Below, piece after piece: positions 1-8,292 of a DNA stretch of 27,781 bases (within the stretch, counting starts at the first letter, position 1; each line of letters opens with the position of its first letter). Source of the stretch: Thermoplasmata archaeon (GTDB lineage Archaea > Thermoplasmatota > Thermoplasmata > UBA10834); NCBI GenBank assembly GCA_013329135.1, contig DUKU01000080.1, positions 446 to 28,226 of the forward strand. Reading direction: 5' to 3'. The notes beneath the pieces are model-generated. The model saw only the letters and a program-made list of their open reading frames with translations, did not search any database and was not told where the DNA came from. The position numbers were made by a program, and so were the translations under genes.

Positions 1-39
1 GGACGGTGCAACATGTCCAGATATGGTCAAGGCAACTCC

Positions 40-63
40 TGTACGTACACAAGCGTTATTATT
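40..63 (+). promoter_or_regulatory. possible promoter and operator of the CoA-transferase gene
   Basis: A 10-base perfect palindrome, tgtacgtaca (40-49), is followed by an AT-rich stretch, ttattatt (about 56-63), which could be a weak TATA box. That box lies about 30 bases ahead of the ATG at 91, so the transcript would be nearly leaderless, and no convincing ribosome binding site is visible. The palindrome may be a regulator site, but a 10-base palindrome can also occur by chance. Confidence 0.3.
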
Positions 64-90
64 CTGTAAGCGATTTTTGGGCTGAACCAG

Positions 91-2016
91 ATGGCCGAGA
101 AGGACGCTAGCCCCAAAGCCGGAAAGAGTGCCGAGGCTGCATTCGTCGACAAACCCTATGCGATGCCAGATTGGCTGCAGAGGTACAAAGAGAAGATCAA
201 GACGCCTTCTCAGGCGGTCTCGACCATCAGGCGAGGGGACAAGGTGTTCATCGGCTCGGGCGCAGCCGAGCCCCAGACGCTCGTCAAGTCCCTGATAGAA
301 TCCGCTGGCAGGCTCGCCGACACGAGGATCATGCACATCATGACCCTGGGTGTGGCGCCGTACACAGAAGAGAAGTTCACCGACCAGTTCAGACACAACG
401 CCTTCTTCATAGGCGCGAACACAAGGAAGGCCGTCGCAGAAGGCAGGGCAGATTACACGCCTGTCTTCCTCTCCGAGATACCGGCTCTGTTCAGAACGGG
501 CCAGGCACCGATTGACGTCGCGCTCATTCAGGTCTCGTTGCCGGACAGACATGGGTTCTGCAGCTATGGTGTATCGACGGACGTGGTCAAGTCGGCGTCA
601 GAGTCCGCTGTCAAGGTGATCGCGGAGATAAACCCGCAGATGCCAAGGGCCCTGGGGGACTGCTTCATCAACATGGACGACATCGATATCGCGGTCCCTG
701 TCAACGAGCCGCTCCTGTGCGCGAAGAGGGACCGTGCGGATGATGTCGCGAGGAGGATCGGCAAGAACATCGCGGACCTCATCGAGGACGGCTCGACGAT
801 GCAGATGGGCATAGGCACGATACCGGACTCCGTCCTTTACAACCTCACGGACAAGAAGGACCTGGGAGTCCACACCGAGATGTTCTCAGACGGGTTGATG
901 GAGCTCGCCCAGAAGGGTATCATCAACAACTCGAAGAAGAGCATACACCAGGGCAAGACGGTCGCCTCGTTCTGCATGGGAAGCAAGGAGTTGTATGAGT
1001 TCGTCGATGACAACCCCGCGATAGAGTTCCATCCGACTGAGTACACCAACGACCCATTCATAGTGGCACAGAACGACAAGATGGTCGCCATCAACTCGGC
1101 CATCGAGGTGGACCTGACGGGACAGGTGTGCGCAGACTCCCTGGGGTCCATGTTCTACTCTGGCATAGGCGGGCAGGTGGATTTCGTCAGGGGTTCGGCG
1201 AGGTCGAAGGGTGGCAAACCCATCATCGCGATGCCCGCGACTGCCAAGGATGACGCCATATCCCGGATATCGGTCAGGTTGCAGGAAGGGGCTGGCGTGG
1301 TCACGACCAGGGGCGATGTGCACTACGTCGTGACGGAGTATGGCGCGGCCTACCTGCACGGCAAGAACATACGCGAGAGGGCCATGGCCCTCATCAACAT
1401 AGCTCATCCCAAGTTCCGGGCGGAGCTCCTCAAGGGTGCCAAGAAGCTCAACTACGTGTATGCCGACCAGAAGCCTACTCCAGAGACCACGGTGTATCCA
1501 GAGGAGTTCGAAACCACGATGGTGGAGAAGGACGGGACGAAGCTCCTGGTCAGGCCGATCGAGCCGACGGACGAGGAGATGCTCAGTGACATGTTCTACG
1601 ACCTGAGCGACCAGACGATCATCAACCGGTTCTTCAGCATGCTCAAGTCGATGCCGCACAGGAGGCTCCAGGAGTTCTGTGTCATCGATTACGAGGACGA
1701 GATGTCGCTCGTGGTCCTGCACGGGAAGCGCCCGAAGCAGAAGATGGTCGGTGTCGGGAGCTACCACATGAACCCGTCGACGAAGAGGGCCGAGATCGCG
1801 TTCCTCGTGGCTGACGACTGGCAGGGCCGTGGGATAGGCACCTACCTGATGAAGGAGCTGGTCAAGATCGCGAGGGCGAAGCGCATACGCGGCCTGACGG
1901 CCGAGGTGCTCAGGGACAACGTCGCCATGATAGCGCTCATGCACAAGGCCGGCGTGACCCCTCGGTCATCTATCGTGAACGGCAGCTACCTGTTCACGAT
2001 GGACCTCCAGGATTGA
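91..2016 (+). CDS. bifunctional acetyl-CoA hydrolase/CoA-transferase family protein fused to a GNAT acetyltransferase
   Basis: This is a 641-residue two-domain protein. Residues about 30-460 match the acetyl-CoA hydrolase / 4-hydroxybutyrate CoA-transferase family, which moves CoA between acyl-CoA and a free acid through a glutamyl-CoA intermediate. The likely catalytic Glu is E263 in HTEMFSDG, and a glycine-rich CoA-site segment is GIGTIPD at 240-246. Residues about 475-640 are a GNAT domain with the acetyl-CoA loop QGRGIG at 578-583. The same fusion is known in other bacteria and archaea. The acyl substrate and the acetylation target cannot be read from the sequence. The GNAT half may acetylate a protein lysine or act as a CoA-dependent regulator of the transferase half. 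No signal peptide or membrane segment is seen, so it is cytoplasmic. The next gene follows after 38 bases on the same strand. Confidence 0.9.
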   Translation: MAEKDASPKAGKSAEAAFVDKPYAMPDWLQRYKEKIKTPSQAVSTIRRGDKVFIGSGAAEPQTLVKSLIESAGRLADTRIMHIMTLGVAPYTEEKFTDQFRHNAFFIGANTRKAVAEGRADYTPVFLSEIPALFRTGQAPIDVALIQVSLPDRHGFCSYGVSTDVVKSASESAVKVIAEINPQMPRALGDCFINMDDIDIAVPVNEPLLCAKRDRADDVARRIGKNIADLIEDGSTMQMGIGTIPDSVLYNLTDKKDLGVHTEMFSDGLMELAQKGIINNSKKSIHQGKTVASFCMGSKELYEFVDDNPAIEFHPTEYTNDPFIVAQNDKMVAINSAIEVDLTGQVCADSLGSMFYSGIGGQVDFVRGSARSKGGKPIIAMPATAKDDAISRISVRLQEGAGVVTTRGDVHYVVTEYGAAYLHGKNIRERAMALINIAHPKFRAELLKGAKKLNYVYADQKPTPETTVYPEEFETTMVEKDGTKLLVRPIEPTDEEMLSDMFYDLSDQTIINRFFSMLKSMPHRRLQEFCVIDYEDEMSLVVLHGKRPKQKMVGVGSYHMNPSTKRAEIAFLVADDWQGRGIGTYLMKELVKIARAKRIRGLTAEVLRDNVAMIALMHKAGVTPRSSIVNGSYLFTMDLQD

Positions 2017-2054
2017 TTATCTAGCCGGAGCAGGATTACATCCCGGGTCTGCAG

Positions 2055-2900
2055 ATGAAGCTCCTTGGCGGCCATGTATCGGTCACGGGCGGCGTCAGGA
2101 ACGCGCCCGAGCGCGCGCGTGCTGTGACATGCGACTGCATGCAGATATTCTCGAAGAACCAGATGCAGTGGGCGTCCAAGCCGCTGGACCTCGAGGACGC
2201 GGAACAGTACAAGGCGAACATGGGAGCGCACGATATCAGCGAGACCGTGATCCACGACTCATACCTGATAAACCTGGGCAGCCCGGACAACGCGTTGCTC
2301 AAGCGGTCCCGGGAGGCCTTCCTTGACGAGGTCGTGCGGGCCAAGCACCTCGGCGTCAGGAACCTGATATTCCACCCGGGCGCGCATATGGGGGCCGGGG
2401 AACAGGCCGGATTGAAGCGGGTCGCGGATTCGCTCAACTGGGTCAGGAAGGAGTTCGGCTCCGGGGATGTCCGTTTCGTCCTCGAGAACACCGCGGGCCA
2501 GGGCACGGTGCTTGGCCACTCCTTCGAGCAGCTCGCGAAGGTGATCGGCATGCTTGATGACCAGAAGAACGTGGGGATATGCTTCGACACGTGCCACGGT
2601 TACGTTGCGGGCTATGATGTCCGGTCGAGCGACGGTTACGAGAAGACCTTCGATTTGCTAGACGAAGTCCTGGGTATCGAGATGGTCAGGGCCATGCATA
2701 TCAACGATTCCAAGGGGAAGCAGGGGTCGCATCTGGACCGGCATGAGCAGATCGGGAAGGGCTTCCTCGGGCTCGAGTGCTTCGGACATTTCATGAACGA
2801 CGACCGTTGGGACGACATCCCGATGGTCCTCGAGACCCCTGAGGGTGAGAAGGGGTACAAGCAGGAGCTGAAGGCGCTCAGGTCGCTTGTCGTCAAGTGA
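2055..2900 (+). CDS. nfo: endonuclease IV (apurinic/apyrimidinic endonuclease)
   Basis: A 281-residue TIM-barrel AP endonuclease that cuts DNA 5' of abasic sites in base excision repair. All nine metal ligands known from E. coli Nfo have visible counterparts: H67, H107, E144, D178, H181, H215, D228, H230 and E260. They lie in the family motifs FDTCHGY, HINDSKG, LDRHE and LETP. The length is normal for the family. The start at 2055 gives MKLLGGHVS, the usual opening of the family. No strong ribosome binding site is seen, so translation may be coupled to the gene 38 bases upstream. The last 8 bases overlap the end of the convergent rqcH gene. Confidence 0.95.
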   Translation: MKLLGGHVSVTGGVRNAPERARAVTCDCMQIFSKNQMQWASKPLDLEDAEQYKANMGAHDISETVIHDSYLINLGSPDNALLKRSREAFLDEVVRAKHLGVRNLIFHPGAHMGAGEQAGLKRVADSLNWVRKEFGSGDVRFVLENTAGQGTVLGHSFEQLAKVIGMLDDQKNVGICFDTCHGYVAGYDVRSSDGYEKTFDLLDEVLGIEMVRAMHINDSKGKQGSHLDRHEQIGKGFLGLECFGHFMNDDRWDDIPMVLETPEGEKGYKQELKALRSLVVK

Positions 2901-4809
2901 GGCCTTTCAGTTCAAGGCCGACCTTCTCCACGACGTCCACGTCACCCGGAGGCATGACGCTCTGCACCTCCTCGATGGGGACCTGCAGCTCATCGGCCAG
3001 GAGCTTCGCGAACGAATCCTTGTCCTTGCCTCCGGGCCTCAGGACCACGAACTTCTTGGACCGGGCCTTGACCGCTGACTCGGGCCCGCACATGACCTTG
3101 CGCGCCCCCTCGTGCTCAACCTCTCCGACGGCCAGCTTGATGCTCAGCTTGTCAGAGTAGTTCCTCTTGCCCCTGATGACGAACGCGCCCTTTGCCAGGA
3201 ATTCCCCGCTCTGGGGCGTCTTGCTCACCTGTTCCGGGAGCACCCAGTACCCGCTCGCGGAGCCTATCTTGGCGTTCCAGGCCTTCGATGTGGCGACCGC
3301 GAACTCGCAAGCCTCGTGAAGTGTTATGTCGGTCACTCCCTCGCGCATCTTGACGACCACGCTCGGCGCGCCGTGCATGTCCGCGTGCGCATACCTGTCC
3401 CCTGCGTCGAGATGCTTCTTCACTAGGGTGTCGTTGCTCTTTGCGTCCTTGCCGCCGACCACGACGACTCCCTCGCTGGAGATGAACCATCTGTACCGCT
3501 CGAACCAGAATCTCTTGGACGGCTTGAGGACCTTCCTCTCCCGCTTCTCGGCCTCCTTGCGCGCCATGCCGTCGACGTCGTCCCGGGTCTCATGGATGAC
3601 CTTCAGCACTCCCTCGAGTTTCCTCCTGGCCTTCTTCGACTCCTCGTAGTACCTCTGGGCGTTCGACTCAACAGTGCCCTTGACATCGAGGATGATGGTC
3701 GAACCTTCAGCGCGGATGGTCAGGAGAGCCCTCCTAGGATCGTATCCGACGAACCCGGGTGTGTCCTCCAGGCTCACGTGCCCTTCCACCTTCTTGCGCG
3801 CGTCCGTGATGGTCTTGTCCGTCTCGGAATACCTGGCGAATAGCGCGTCCCCGGTCGCCTGCGCCTCCCTGGCCTCGTCCTGCAGCTTGATGACCGCGGC
3901 CTCCTGCTGCGTGATCCGCCTCTTGAGCTTGTCGAACTCCTTCGTATCTTCCTTGGGCTTATCCTTCTTGGTCGCTGGTTTGCGGGATATGTACTCCTCG
4001 AGCGCCTCTGAGAATGAGCCGAACTCCTGCGTGTCGAGGCCTTGGTATGCATTCATCCTGATCGGGACCACGTCCTCGGGCGCTCCGCCCCTGCTCACGA
4101 GATACCCCTTGCCAGATGCCGCTGCCTCCGCCATCAATTCTCTGATCGCCTCCAGGAGAGCCTCTGCCTGGGCCTCTCCTACCTCAGCGGCTTTGATGGC
4201 CGGCGCGATCCCTGTCCTCGCGCACAGCTCCTCGCTGTACCTCCCGCCCAGGTTGAGCTTCGTGGCGACCGTCCGCACGAGGTCCGCGTCCGAGGACCGG
4301 AGTATCTCGAGGAGTGCCGGCGCATCGATGACACTGGGGTCAGGCACCGGTGGTGGGAATGAGAACTCTCTCTTCGCCTTGACGTCCCTGTGCTTCCATG
4401 TGTGACTCGTCAGGGGCTGCACGATTGCGCCGTCCTTGACCAGTATGACGTTCCCGTCCCCGAAGAGTTCCAGGACGAGCTCGAAGGTCTCCTCCTTCTC
4501 GAGCGTGAGGACGACTATCCTGTCGAACCCCTGCTGCCTCACGCCCGCTATGCGGGCGTTCGTGACCCTCTTCCTGAGCATCATCGCGAAATCTGAGGGC
4601 TGCTGGGGCATGTCACGTGACTTCTTCGATGTGAAGAGCCACTTGCCGACATGGAAGTGCAGGAACTCCTTGCCCTCCCCCGCCCCTCTGATGGACAGGA
4701 TGAGGTGGTTCCAATGGGGATGGTACACCTTGTCGAGGTGCCAGCCTACCCGCGGCTGGAGCTCCGCGACCACGGCCATCACATCGAAGCTGCTCAACGC
4801 CTCCTTCAT
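2893..4809 (-). CDS. rqcH: NFACT-family ribosome quality control protein RqcH (NEMF/Rqc2/FbpA homologue)
   Basis: A 638-residue protein with the full NFACT order: an N-terminal NFACT-N region, helix-hairpin-helix and coiled coil in the middle (about residues 280-420), and an NFACT-R (DUF814) domain from about residue 433 (FWFERYRWF, then HADMHGAPS). The family binds stalled 60S/50S-peptidyl-tRNA complexes and recruits tRNA to add C-terminal tails. The functionally required Asp-Arg pair is present at D96-R97 (GFDRIVV), so this copy looks active. The ATG at 4809 sits about 27 bases from a TATA-like box, which suggests a nearly leaderless mRNA. It is divergent from tRNA-Thr (129 bases apart) and overlaps the end of nfo by 8 bases. 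A broken second copy lies near 7800-8290. Confidence 0.93.
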   Translation of the reverse strand: MKEALSSFDVMAVVAELQPRVGWHLDKVYHPHWNHLILSIRGAGEGKEFLHFHVGKWLFTSKKSRDMPQQPSDFAMMLRKRVTNARIAGVRQQGFDRIVVLTLEKEETFELVLELFGDGNVILVKDGAIVQPLTSHTWKHRDVKAKREFSFPPPVPDPSVIDAPALLEILRSSDADLVRTVATKLNLGGRYSEELCARTGIAPAIKAAEVGEAQAEALLEAIRELMAEAAASGKGYLVSRGGAPEDVVPIRMNAYQGLDTQEFGSFSEALEEYISRKPATKKDKPKEDTKEFDKLKRRITQQEAAVIKLQDEAREAQATGDALFARYSETDKTITDARKKVEGHVSLEDTPGFVGYDPRRALLTIRAEGSTIILDVKGTVESNAQRYYEESKKARRKLEGVLKVIHETRDDVDGMARKEAEKRERKVLKPSKRFWFERYRWFISSEGVVVVGGKDAKSNDTLVKKHLDAGDRYAHADMHGAPSVVVKMREGVTDITLHEACEFAVATSKAWNAKIGSASGYWVLPEQVSKTPQSGEFLAKGAFVIRGKRNYSDKLSIKLAVGEVEHEGARKVMCGPESAVKARSKKFVVLRPGGKDKDSFAKLLADELQVPIEEVQSVMPPGDVDVVEKVGLELKGLT

Positions 4810-4835
4810 GATGTCCGACTGATGTCCAGGTACGG

Positions 4836-4845
4836 TAATAAATGA
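4836..4845 (-). promoter_or_regulatory. TATA box of rqcH
   Basis: On the minus strand the sequence reads tcatttatta. Its centre is about 31 bases upstream of the ATG at 4809, which would put the transcription start within a few bases of the start codon. No ribosome binding site is seen ahead of the gene, which agrees with leaderless initiation. Confidence 0.5.
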
Positions 4846-4896
4846 TGCGACGCCCCCTGACCTGGGACTGCTGGCGCGTCGAACCCCTCAACAACC

Positions 4897-4904
4897 TTTT
4901 AATA
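4897..4904 (+). promoter_or_regulatory. TATA box of the first tRNA-Thr gene
   Basis: The sequence ttttaata lies 35 bases ahead of the tRNA 5' end, a usual archaeal distance for a tRNA with a short leader. The matching position in the second copy (near 8285-8292) has lost it through a deletion, which leaves ccctctct. Confidence 0.55.
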
Positions 4905-4938
4905 CGCAAGGCAAGATGACTTCCGGCCTAGTCAGAGC

Positions 4939-5010
4939 GCCACTGTGGCTTAGAGGTATAGCGACGCCTTGGTAAGGCGTAGGTCGAGGGTTCGATTCCC
5001 TCCAGTGGCT
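4939..5010 (+). tRNA. tRNA-Thr (GGT anticodon)
   Basis: A complete 72-base cloverleaf. The acceptor stem gccactg pairs with cagtggc in 7 of 7 positions, the D arm is gct/agc, the anticodon stem acgcc/ggcgt closes the loop ttggtaa (anticodon GGT, reads ACC), and the T stem gaggg/ccctc closes a normal ttcgatt loop. The discriminator base is T. The next three bases (5011-5013) are CCA, so the tail appears to be encoded here. No intron is present. It has its own TATA box. Confidence 0.95.
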
Positions 5011-5052
5011 CCATCCTTCTCGACGCGGGATGAAAGGCGGTTGGGATTTGGG

Positions 5053-5062
5053 AAGGGGTTTT
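5053..5062 (+). terminator. possible T-run terminator of tRNA-Thr
   Basis: aaggggtttt lies about 45 bases after the tRNA. Archaeal transcription often ends at short T runs, and the run is kept in the second copy at 8450-8453. It is only four T long, so this is weak evidence. Confidence 0.3.
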
Positions 5063-5112
5063 GCCAGACGCCTGTTCCCGGGGCCATCTTCTCGGGGGCC
5101 CCGCGGCCTCGT

Positions 5113-7425
5113 CTATTCGTCCGGGGGCGGGACCGGCTCTCCGGGGTTGCCATCGCCCTTCTTGCGGTTCAGCATCAGCCACACGACGGCGAGCAGGACG
5201 ATCGCGACCACGAACAGCCCTATGGACATGTACATCAACATGTCCGCGAAGGAATCGGTGTCGTCGACCCGCGCGTTCACATCGTCCAAGTCCTGCTGTG
5301 CCTCCTCTTCCAGGGCGTCTATCATGTCCTGGAGATCCTCGATCTCCTGCAGGAGCGACTCGTTCATGCCGTCCAGCCGTTCCAGCAGGTCCTGCAGTTC
5401 CCCGGGCGTCACGTACGCGGGCGGTTCGTAGGTCACGGTGATGCTCTCGCTCGCGGAGTTGCACAGTCCGTCCTCGGCGACGACCGTGACCGTGTTCTCC
5501 CCTCCGGAGAGGGCTATGACCGCGCTGAACCCGCCTGCGCCGTCCTCCGCAGACACGCCGTTGACCCAGACCTCTGCCGACGGGTCATCGACAGTGCCTG
5601 AGACCGTCAGTGCCGCATCGTCGACCGTCGCCCCGTCCAGAGGCGAGGTGACCGCTATGGCTGGGGCGGTCGTGTCCAGGACGACCGCGAACTCGGTGTA
5701 CGCCTGGTTGCCCACGCCATCCGTAGCCTCCACGACGATGACGTTGTCCCCCTCGGCGAGCGCCACGGTGTCTGAGAACGACCCGTCCGGCATCACGGCC
5801 ACAGAGATCCCGTTGACCGTCAGCTCAGCGTCGGCGTCCGTCCAACCCGCCACCTCGGCGGAGTCTGTCGCCGTCGGGGAGTCGACGTCCTGGACCCAGA
5901 GCCCGCAGTGCGTGTCCGATTCGATCATCTTGACCACTGAGTCGCTGACGCCCGCGTCGTTGACGGATTCGATGGTCACGATGTTCAGCCCTTCCTGCAG
6001 CGCGACGGTGTTCTGCTCAAAGTACCCGTCCACATCTGCGGCGATGTCGTACGAGTCAGACTCGGTCGTGATCGACACGTCCGAGTACGGGTCGGTGTAG
6101 CCCCTCACGATGACCTCGGTCAGGGCCAAGGTCGTGCTGTCGGGTATCGCGACCTCCGTCTCAGGATCCGCGAACTCGGCCCAGAACTCCTCTATGACGG
6201 AGTTGACGGAGAACTCCGCGTACTCGTGGACCCAGTTTCCGGCTATGTCGTGGGCCCATATCTCGAGGTAGTGGTCTCCCTGCGTCAACGGGTATATCCA
6301 CTCTATCGTGACGTTGGCGTCATCGACTGAGGCGTATGGCTGAATGTCCCAAATGCCGTCCAGGACCACGTAGAAGTCCGACGAGTCCCACCCGGAGTAG
6401 AATTCCGTGTGGTCGTTCACATAGAACGACACTTCCAGGTCCGTGGAGGGTATCACCGAGCCGCCCACGGGGTACAGGTCATCTATCGAGGGCTCCCCGA
6501 CGTCGAACACCCTTATCTCGAACGGTATGCTGATGGAGTCGTTAGAGCCCATGAACCCTAGGGTGGCCCATCCCACGAACACGCCGACCCTCTCGGGCAC
6601 GCTGTACGATATGTTGAAGTCATGAACCCCTGTGCCGACAGGCGTCTCCAGGTCCGTGACCTCTATGTACCCTGGCACCCCGGCGAGCACCGACAGGGAG
6701 AAGTACCCAGGCCACCCCGTCACATCGTTCCCCAGCACCTTGACCAGGTATTGTCCGTCGTCTGGCGCTGCCAGCTCGATGGATTCGTAGGACCCTGAGG
6801 CCCCCACGTACCAGTACGGCTCCGTCAGGTCGGCGATGTTGTCCATGTCCTCGTCGTGCCAGAGCCCGAGGTCGATGTCGGGGCATCCCCAATCCTCCTC
6901 CACGGTGACGATCAGGGCGTGGCTGTCCTCGACCCAGACTGGCATGGTGAACACCGCGTCCGCGAGATCCGACACGAAGTCGCCCGTCAAGACGTCCGGA
7001 TAGATCTCCATGTCGCGGTAGTCGAACAGCTCGTAGGGGCCGTCCCCTCCTCCCATGACCTCCACGGTGTCGGTGACGGTGATGTCATACCATCCTCCCT
7101 CGACGACCCCGGTGAGTGGCACGTCCCCGGGCTGCGGGGCGAACAGCCACACGTCGGCCGGAGAGTATCCGCCCAGCCCTATCAAGGCCGTGTACCCGTA
7201 CAGGGTGTCCTGGGCGGTGTGGCCGGCCATCACTGGACAGGAATCCATCTTCTCGAACGGGTCCGTGACAGCGAATCCGCCAATCGATTCATAGTCTGCA
7301 GTCCCGTCGTCCGCCGCCACGGTCTCGGCCTGTGCTGGTGCCGATACCATTACGACGAACGAAGCCATCACCATCAGAGCCATCAGCAGGAAGCTCAGGC
7401 TCGGACGTCTACACTCACTGATCAC
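5113..7425 (-). CDS. secreted, membrane-anchored multi-domain Ig-like protein related to the C-terminus of the neighbouring subtilase
   Basis: A 770-residue surface protein with no catalytic motif that I recognise. In order it has a signal peptide (about 1-34, ending APAQA-E), then a beta-rich module (63-309) that aligns along its length with residues 1078-1323 of the subtilase at 8470-12441. Shared blocks include CPDIDLGLW, EPYWYVG and DGQYL-KVLG, the last two resembling a PPC-type domain. Four Ig-like domains follow (about 311-410, 430-503, 508-583, 585-667, the last three of the glucodextranase/Big type), then an acidic coiled coil (about 672-722), one membrane helix (731-752) and a short KK tail inside the cell. 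It starts at GTG (7425), with the ribosome binding site taggagg 8-9 bases upstream. A binding or scaffold role on the cell surface is inferred only from the architecture. Confidence 0.85.
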   Translation of the reverse strand: MISECRRPSLSFLLMALMVMASFVVMVSAPAQAETVAADDGTADYESIGGFAVTDPFEKMDSCPVMAGHTAQDTLYGYTALIGLGGYSPADVWLFAPQPGDVPLTGVVEGGWYDITVTDTVEVMGGGDGPYELFDYRDMEIYPDVLTGDFVSDLADAVFTMPVWVEDSHALIVTVEEDWGCPDIDLGLWHDEDMDNIADLTEPYWYVGASGSYESIELAAPDDGQYLVKVLGNDVTGWPGYFSLSVLAGVPGYIEVTDLETPVGTGVHDFNISYSVPERVGVFVGWATLGFMGSNDSISIPFEIRVFDVGEPSIDDLYPVGGSVIPSTDLEVSFYVNDHTEFYSGWDSSDFYVVLDGIWDIQPYASVDDANVTIEWIYPLTQGDHYLEIWAHDIAGNWVHEYAEFSVNSVIEEFWAEFADPETEVAIPDSTTLALTEVIVRGYTDPYSDVSITTESDSYDIAADVDGYFEQNTVALQEGLNIVTIESVNDAGVSDSVVKMIESDTHCGLWVQDVDSPTATDSAEVAGWTDADAELTVNGISVAVMPDGSFSDTVALAEGDNVIVVEATDGVGNQAYTEFAVVLDTTAPAIAVTSPLDGATVDDAALTVSGTVDDPSAEVWVNGVSAEDGAGGFSAVIALSGGENTVTVVAEDGLCNSASESITVTYEPPAYVTPGELQDLLERLDGMNESLLQEIEDLQDMIDALEEEAQQDLDDVNARVDDTDSFADMLMYMSIGLFVVAIVLLAVVWLMLNRKKGDGNPGEPVPPPDE

Positions 7426-7506
7426 AACATCATCCTCCTAGATCCTCCCTCGGAAAGTGACTTGGGGGAAGCTCTCTCCTGAAGCATGGTGTAACCGAGA
7501 TGTAGC

Positions 7507-7516
7507 GTATTTAACC
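7507..7516 (-). promoter_or_regulatory. TATA box of the secreted Ig-like protein gene
   Basis: The minus strand reads ggttaaatac about 85 bases ahead of the GTG at 7425. This would give a leader of about 60 bases carrying the ribosome binding site taggagg at 7434-7440. Confidence 0.4.
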
Positions 7517-7545
7517 ATTTCACAAGCTGAAACAGGTATCTTGAA

Positions 7546-7794
7546 TCACGCTTCTGGACGAGCTAGCTGAACTGGGGCGTTTCTCAACCTGATGGCTTCG
7601 GCCTTTGTGACGAATTCCATAGTGCCAATCTGCCCTTTCAGGTAGTCTTGCATAAGCGCCAGAGCCTCTGAAGGCAACTCCTCAGTCAGCTCCACAGACG
7701 CATTCCCAAGCGCCCCCAAAGGCCCGTAGGAGAGCATCTGGGCCTGCTCTGCGAAGATGTCTTCGAGCACGGGGTTGTCGTACCAGTCCCTCAT
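7546..7794 (-). CDS. small protein of unknown function at the duplication junction
   Basis: An 82-residue frame starting at ATG 7794 right after a very good ribosome binding site (ggaggt, 4 bases of spacing). The longer frame that runs into it from upstream belongs to the rqcH fragment, and the sequence after residue 1 shows no similarity to RqcH. The protein opens MRDWYDNPVLEDIFAEQ, is mildly acidic, has no Cys cluster, no membrane segment and no signal peptide, and I recognise no family. It has no obvious promoter of its own. It could be a real small gene, or the tail of a gene cut by the rearrangement that made the copy B boundary. The ribosome binding site favours the first. Confidence 0.5.
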   Translation of the reverse strand: MRDWYDNPVLEDIFAEQAQMLSYGPLGALGNASVELTEELPSEALALMQDYLKGQIGTMEFVTKAEAIRLRNAPVQLARPEA

Positions 7795-7799
7795 GTTAC

Positions 7800-8290
7800 C
7801 TCCCTGCGTCGGGTCGGCGAACCCGGTCCTCGCGCACAGCTCCTCGCTGTACTTGCCGCCGATGTTGAGCTTGGTCGCGAGTGTGCGGACGAGGTCGGAG
7901 TCGGATGCCCACAGTATGGCGGACAGCGCGCTGCCGTCCATCGTGGCCGGGTCCGGTACGGGCGGGGGGAATGCGAAATCCCTCTTCGCCTTCACATCCC
8001 TGTGCTTCCAGATGTGGCTCGTGAGCGGCTGCACTATGGTGCCATCCTTCACGAGTATGACAATGCCGTCCGCGAAGAGTTCGAGGACGAGGTCGTGGGT
8101 CTCCGCCCTTCTCGAGCGTGAGCACGACTATCCTGTCGAAGCCCTGCTGCCTCACGCCCGCCAATCGGGCGTTCGTGACCCTCTTCCTGAGCATCATGGC
8201 GAAGTCGGAGGGCTGCTGTGGCATTTCCTGCCCCCTCTTCAAGACGTAGAGCCACCTGCCCACATGGAAATGGAGGAACTCCTTGCCCTC
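7800..8290 (-). pseudogene. broken second copy of rqcH (NFACT-N fragment)
   Basis: This matches residues about 45-200 of the intact RqcH at 2893-4809, for example FLHFHVG, MPQQPSDFAMMLRKRVTNAR and the GFDRIVVLTLEK block. Three lesions are visible. The 5' end is deleted: sequence equivalent to 4678-4902 is missing, removing about 44 codons and the promoter. There is a one-base insertion near 8105-8110 (gtctccgccctt where copy A has gtctcctcctt) that shifts the frame. Everything after the ELCARTG block is replaced by an unrelated small gene. Protein-level similarity is high while many third positions differ, so the copy seems to have diverged under selection before it broke. Confidence 0.88.
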
Positions 8291-8292
8291 TC

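Larger units (their letters stand above)
4903..5062. repeat. conserved core of duplication copy A around tRNA-Thr
   Basis: The stretch from tacgcaaggcaagatgac through the tRNA to the T-run at 5059-5062 recurs at 8293-8453. The tRNA itself differs at one position. The flank after it (aaaggcggttgggatttg against aaaaggcagttggggtttg) is strongly conserved with small changes. It marks the centre of a larger tandem duplication that includes rqcH and the secreted-protein genes. Confidence 0.85.

Noticed and set aside
886..1944. 352-residue open frame antisense to the CoA-transferase gene
   Set aside because: It is rich in His, Arg and Leu with no recognisable domain and no ribosome binding site. 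It is a GC-rich shadow of a well-supported gene.
3674..4405. 243-residue open frame antisense to rqcH
   Set aside because: Ser/Leu-rich shadow translation without motifs. The NFACT gene on the other strand explains the sequence.
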